Source: Pseudomonas fluorescens (GTDB lineage Bacteria; Pseudomonadota; Alphaproteobacteria; UBA2136; UBA6156). Taken from it: a DNA stretch of 29,852 bases. Shown in pieces: positions 28,749-29,852 of this stretch (within the stretch, counting starts at the first letter, position 1; each line of letters begins with the position of its first letter). A model generated the notes under the pieces. That model was not told where the DNA came from. It searched no databases and saw only the letters and a program-made list of their open reading frames with translations. Both the position numbers and the translations under genes were made by a program. The stretch spans positions 1 through 29,852 of the forward strand of contig QFOU01000009.1 of the NCBI GenBank assembly GCA_003241595.1, read 5' to 3'.

Positions 28749-29744
28749 ATGGCGAAATTATCCCTGCTTGAGTTGGTGCGTGTGACCCAAGAGACGGGTG
28801 CACGGGGAGCGTTGAACAATGCGCGGGCGTTGGCCGTGGAGGCGGAAGCGTTTGGGTACAACCGGATATGGGTGGCGGAGCACCATAACATGCCGGGGAT
28901 TGCGAGCGCGGCGACGTCGCTTGTGCTGGCGCACATGGCTGAGGGCACGAGAACCATACGGGTGGGAGCGGGTGGCATTATGTTACCGAATCATGCGCCC
29001 TATGTGATTGCCGAGCAGTTTGGGACGTTGGCGCAGTTGTATCCGGGGCGGATTGACCTTGGATTGGGGCGTGCACCAGGGACCGACCGTGGCACGTTAC
29101 GGGCATTGCGCCGGACGGTGGATGCTGCGGATACTTTTCCAGATGATATTTTAGAATTGCAGGAATATTTTGCACCCGCGACGGTCGACCAACGGATTGT
29201 GGCTGTGCCAGCGGCAGGGACGGACGTGCCATTGTGGATTTTAGGCTCAAGCACCTATGGTGCTAAGTTGGCGGCGGAGTTAGGACTTCCGTATGCGTTT
29301 GCTTCGCATTTTGCGCCGGATGCCTTGAGTGAGGCCTTGCATATTTACCGGAGTCACTTCGTGCCTTCGGTACAGTTACAGGCACCTTATGCGATGGTGG
29401 GGGTGAACGTGATTGCTGCGGAGACGGATGAAGAGGCGAAGCGGTTGGCGACTACACAGCAGATGTCGTTCACCAATATGTTGCGCGGTAAGCGTGGGTT
29501 GAGCCAGCCGCCCATTGACGACATTGAGGCGTATTGGTCTCCGCTTGAAAAAGAGCATGCGATGAGTATGTTGCGACGGTCGATTGTCGGTTCGGTTGAT
29601 ACTGTGAGAGCCGGGGTGGAGAGCTTGCTGAAGGAGACGCAGGCGGATGAGTTGATCATCGTTTCGGATGTGTATGATCATGCAGCGCGGGTGAAGTCGA
29701 TTCGGCTGATTGCGGAGGCGGCAGGTATTCATGCAGCTGCTTAG
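28749..29744 (+). CDS. LLM-class (luciferase-like) flavin-dependent oxidoreductase, MsnO8/YhbW type
   Basis: This FMNH2-dependent monooxygenase-like protein of 331 residues has a TIM-barrel luciferase fold. Typical blocks are 'LSLLELVRVTQ', 'ARALAVEAEAFGYNRIWVAEHHNMPGIASAATS', 'TIRVGAGGIMLPNHAPYVIAEQFGTLAQLYPGRIDLGLGRAPG' and 'PLWILGSSTYGAKLAAELGLPYAFASHFAPD'. 'IVGSVDTVRAGVESLL' lies near the end. I chose ATG at 28749, with GGGAG about 6 bases upstream; ATG-like starts from 28728 only add seven residues over the ribosome site. It is a single-gene unit. The substrate is unknown. Downstream bases 29745-29852 hold no gene or terminator I can support. Confidence 0.9.
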   Translation: MAKLSLLELVRVTQETGARGALNNARALAVEAEAFGYNRIWVAEHHNMPGIASAATSLVLAHMAEGTRTIRVGAGGIMLPNHAPYVIAEQFGTLAQLYPGRIDLGLGRAPGTDRGTLRALRRTVDAADTFPDDILELQEYFAPATVDQRIVAVPAAGTDVPLWILGSSTYGAKLAAELGLPYAFASHFAPDALSEALHIYRSHFVPSVQLQAPYAMVGVNVIAAETDEEAKRLATTQQMSFTNMLRGKRGLSQPPIDDIEAYWSPLEKEHAMSMLRRSIVGSVDTVRAGVESLLKETQADELIIVSDVYDHAARVKSIRLIAEAAGIHAAA

Positions 29745-29852
29745 ATAGGTTGTATCGACTGAAGATGGGTAGAGCTTTAGAGTTGCGCGTGATTTTGTAA
29801 CCGTATTTCAGAATCTTGTTCTTTCGGGCGAAAAGTAAAAAAAAAATGAATT

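Noticed and set aside
29745..29852. Possible small gene or terminator at the window end
   Set aside because: There is no open frame with a ribosome site and no hairpin; only an A run near 29838 is visible.

Overview
This window looks like about 30 kb of chromosome from a free-living, aerobic Gram-negative bacterium, most likely an alphaproteobacterium. That is inferred from several things together: an lpiA/mprF-acvB pair, a cyoABCD-SURF1 quinol oxidase operon, NodT/Emr-type efflux with a divergent TetR gene, KGG-repeat and DUF892 stress proteins, and GGAAC-N16/17-C(G/A)TT promoters resembling those of the alphaproteobacterial stress sigma factor EcfG. No species can be named. I see no rRNA, tRNA, CRISPR array, insertion sequence or prophage. 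Coding density is high; no gene-free stretch exceeds 300 bases (the longest is about 190).

Layout. 1-2747 (+): the 3' part of a lysyl-phosphatidylglycerol synthase (mprF/lpiA) overlapping an AcvB/VirJ-type hydrolase. 2775-9636 (-): an aerobic respiration block, cyoA-cyoB-cyoC-cyoD-SURF1 followed by malate:quinone oxidoreductase. 9746-11065 (+): a metabolite:H+ symporter-like MFS protein. 11117-15703: a TetR repressor gene divergent from a three-gene EmrAB/NodT-type efflux operon, with two dyads that each cover one of the divergent promoters. 15817-17847 (+): a TorF-type porin and a zinc alcohol/formaldehyde dehydrogenase-like enzyme. 18019-20277: a KGG stress protein, DNA topoisomerase IB, a small duplicated stress-type protein and a conserved hypothetical. 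20317-23525 (-): gnd-zwf-pgl, the complete oxidative pentose phosphate branch. 23669-25736 (+): a two-gene predicted DNA repair system (radical SAM/HhH protein plus DUF4130 protein). 25775-27565 (-): DUF892 ferritin-like protein, ChaC-like gamma-glutamylcyclotransferase and AlkB. 27748-29744 (+): a stress-type membrane protein and a luciferase-like monooxygenase. The last ~110 bases hold nothing recognisable.

Two regulatory threads stand out. First, a near-identical 21-bp site (19/21) lies over the inferred core promoters of both the radical SAM/DUF4130 operon and alkB. This suggests a shared repressor and a small DNA-damage regulon. Second, four stress-type genes (KGG protein, HEQH-repeat protein, DUF892 protein and a PhnA-like membrane protein) each carry an EcfG-like promoter 30-70 bases before the start codon. 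Together with the NADPH-producing gnd-zwf-pgl operon, efflux and membrane lipid remodelling, the window reads as a stress-defence neighbourhood built around housekeeping respiration. The + strand is G-rich whichever way genes point, which suggests the whole window lies on one replichore.
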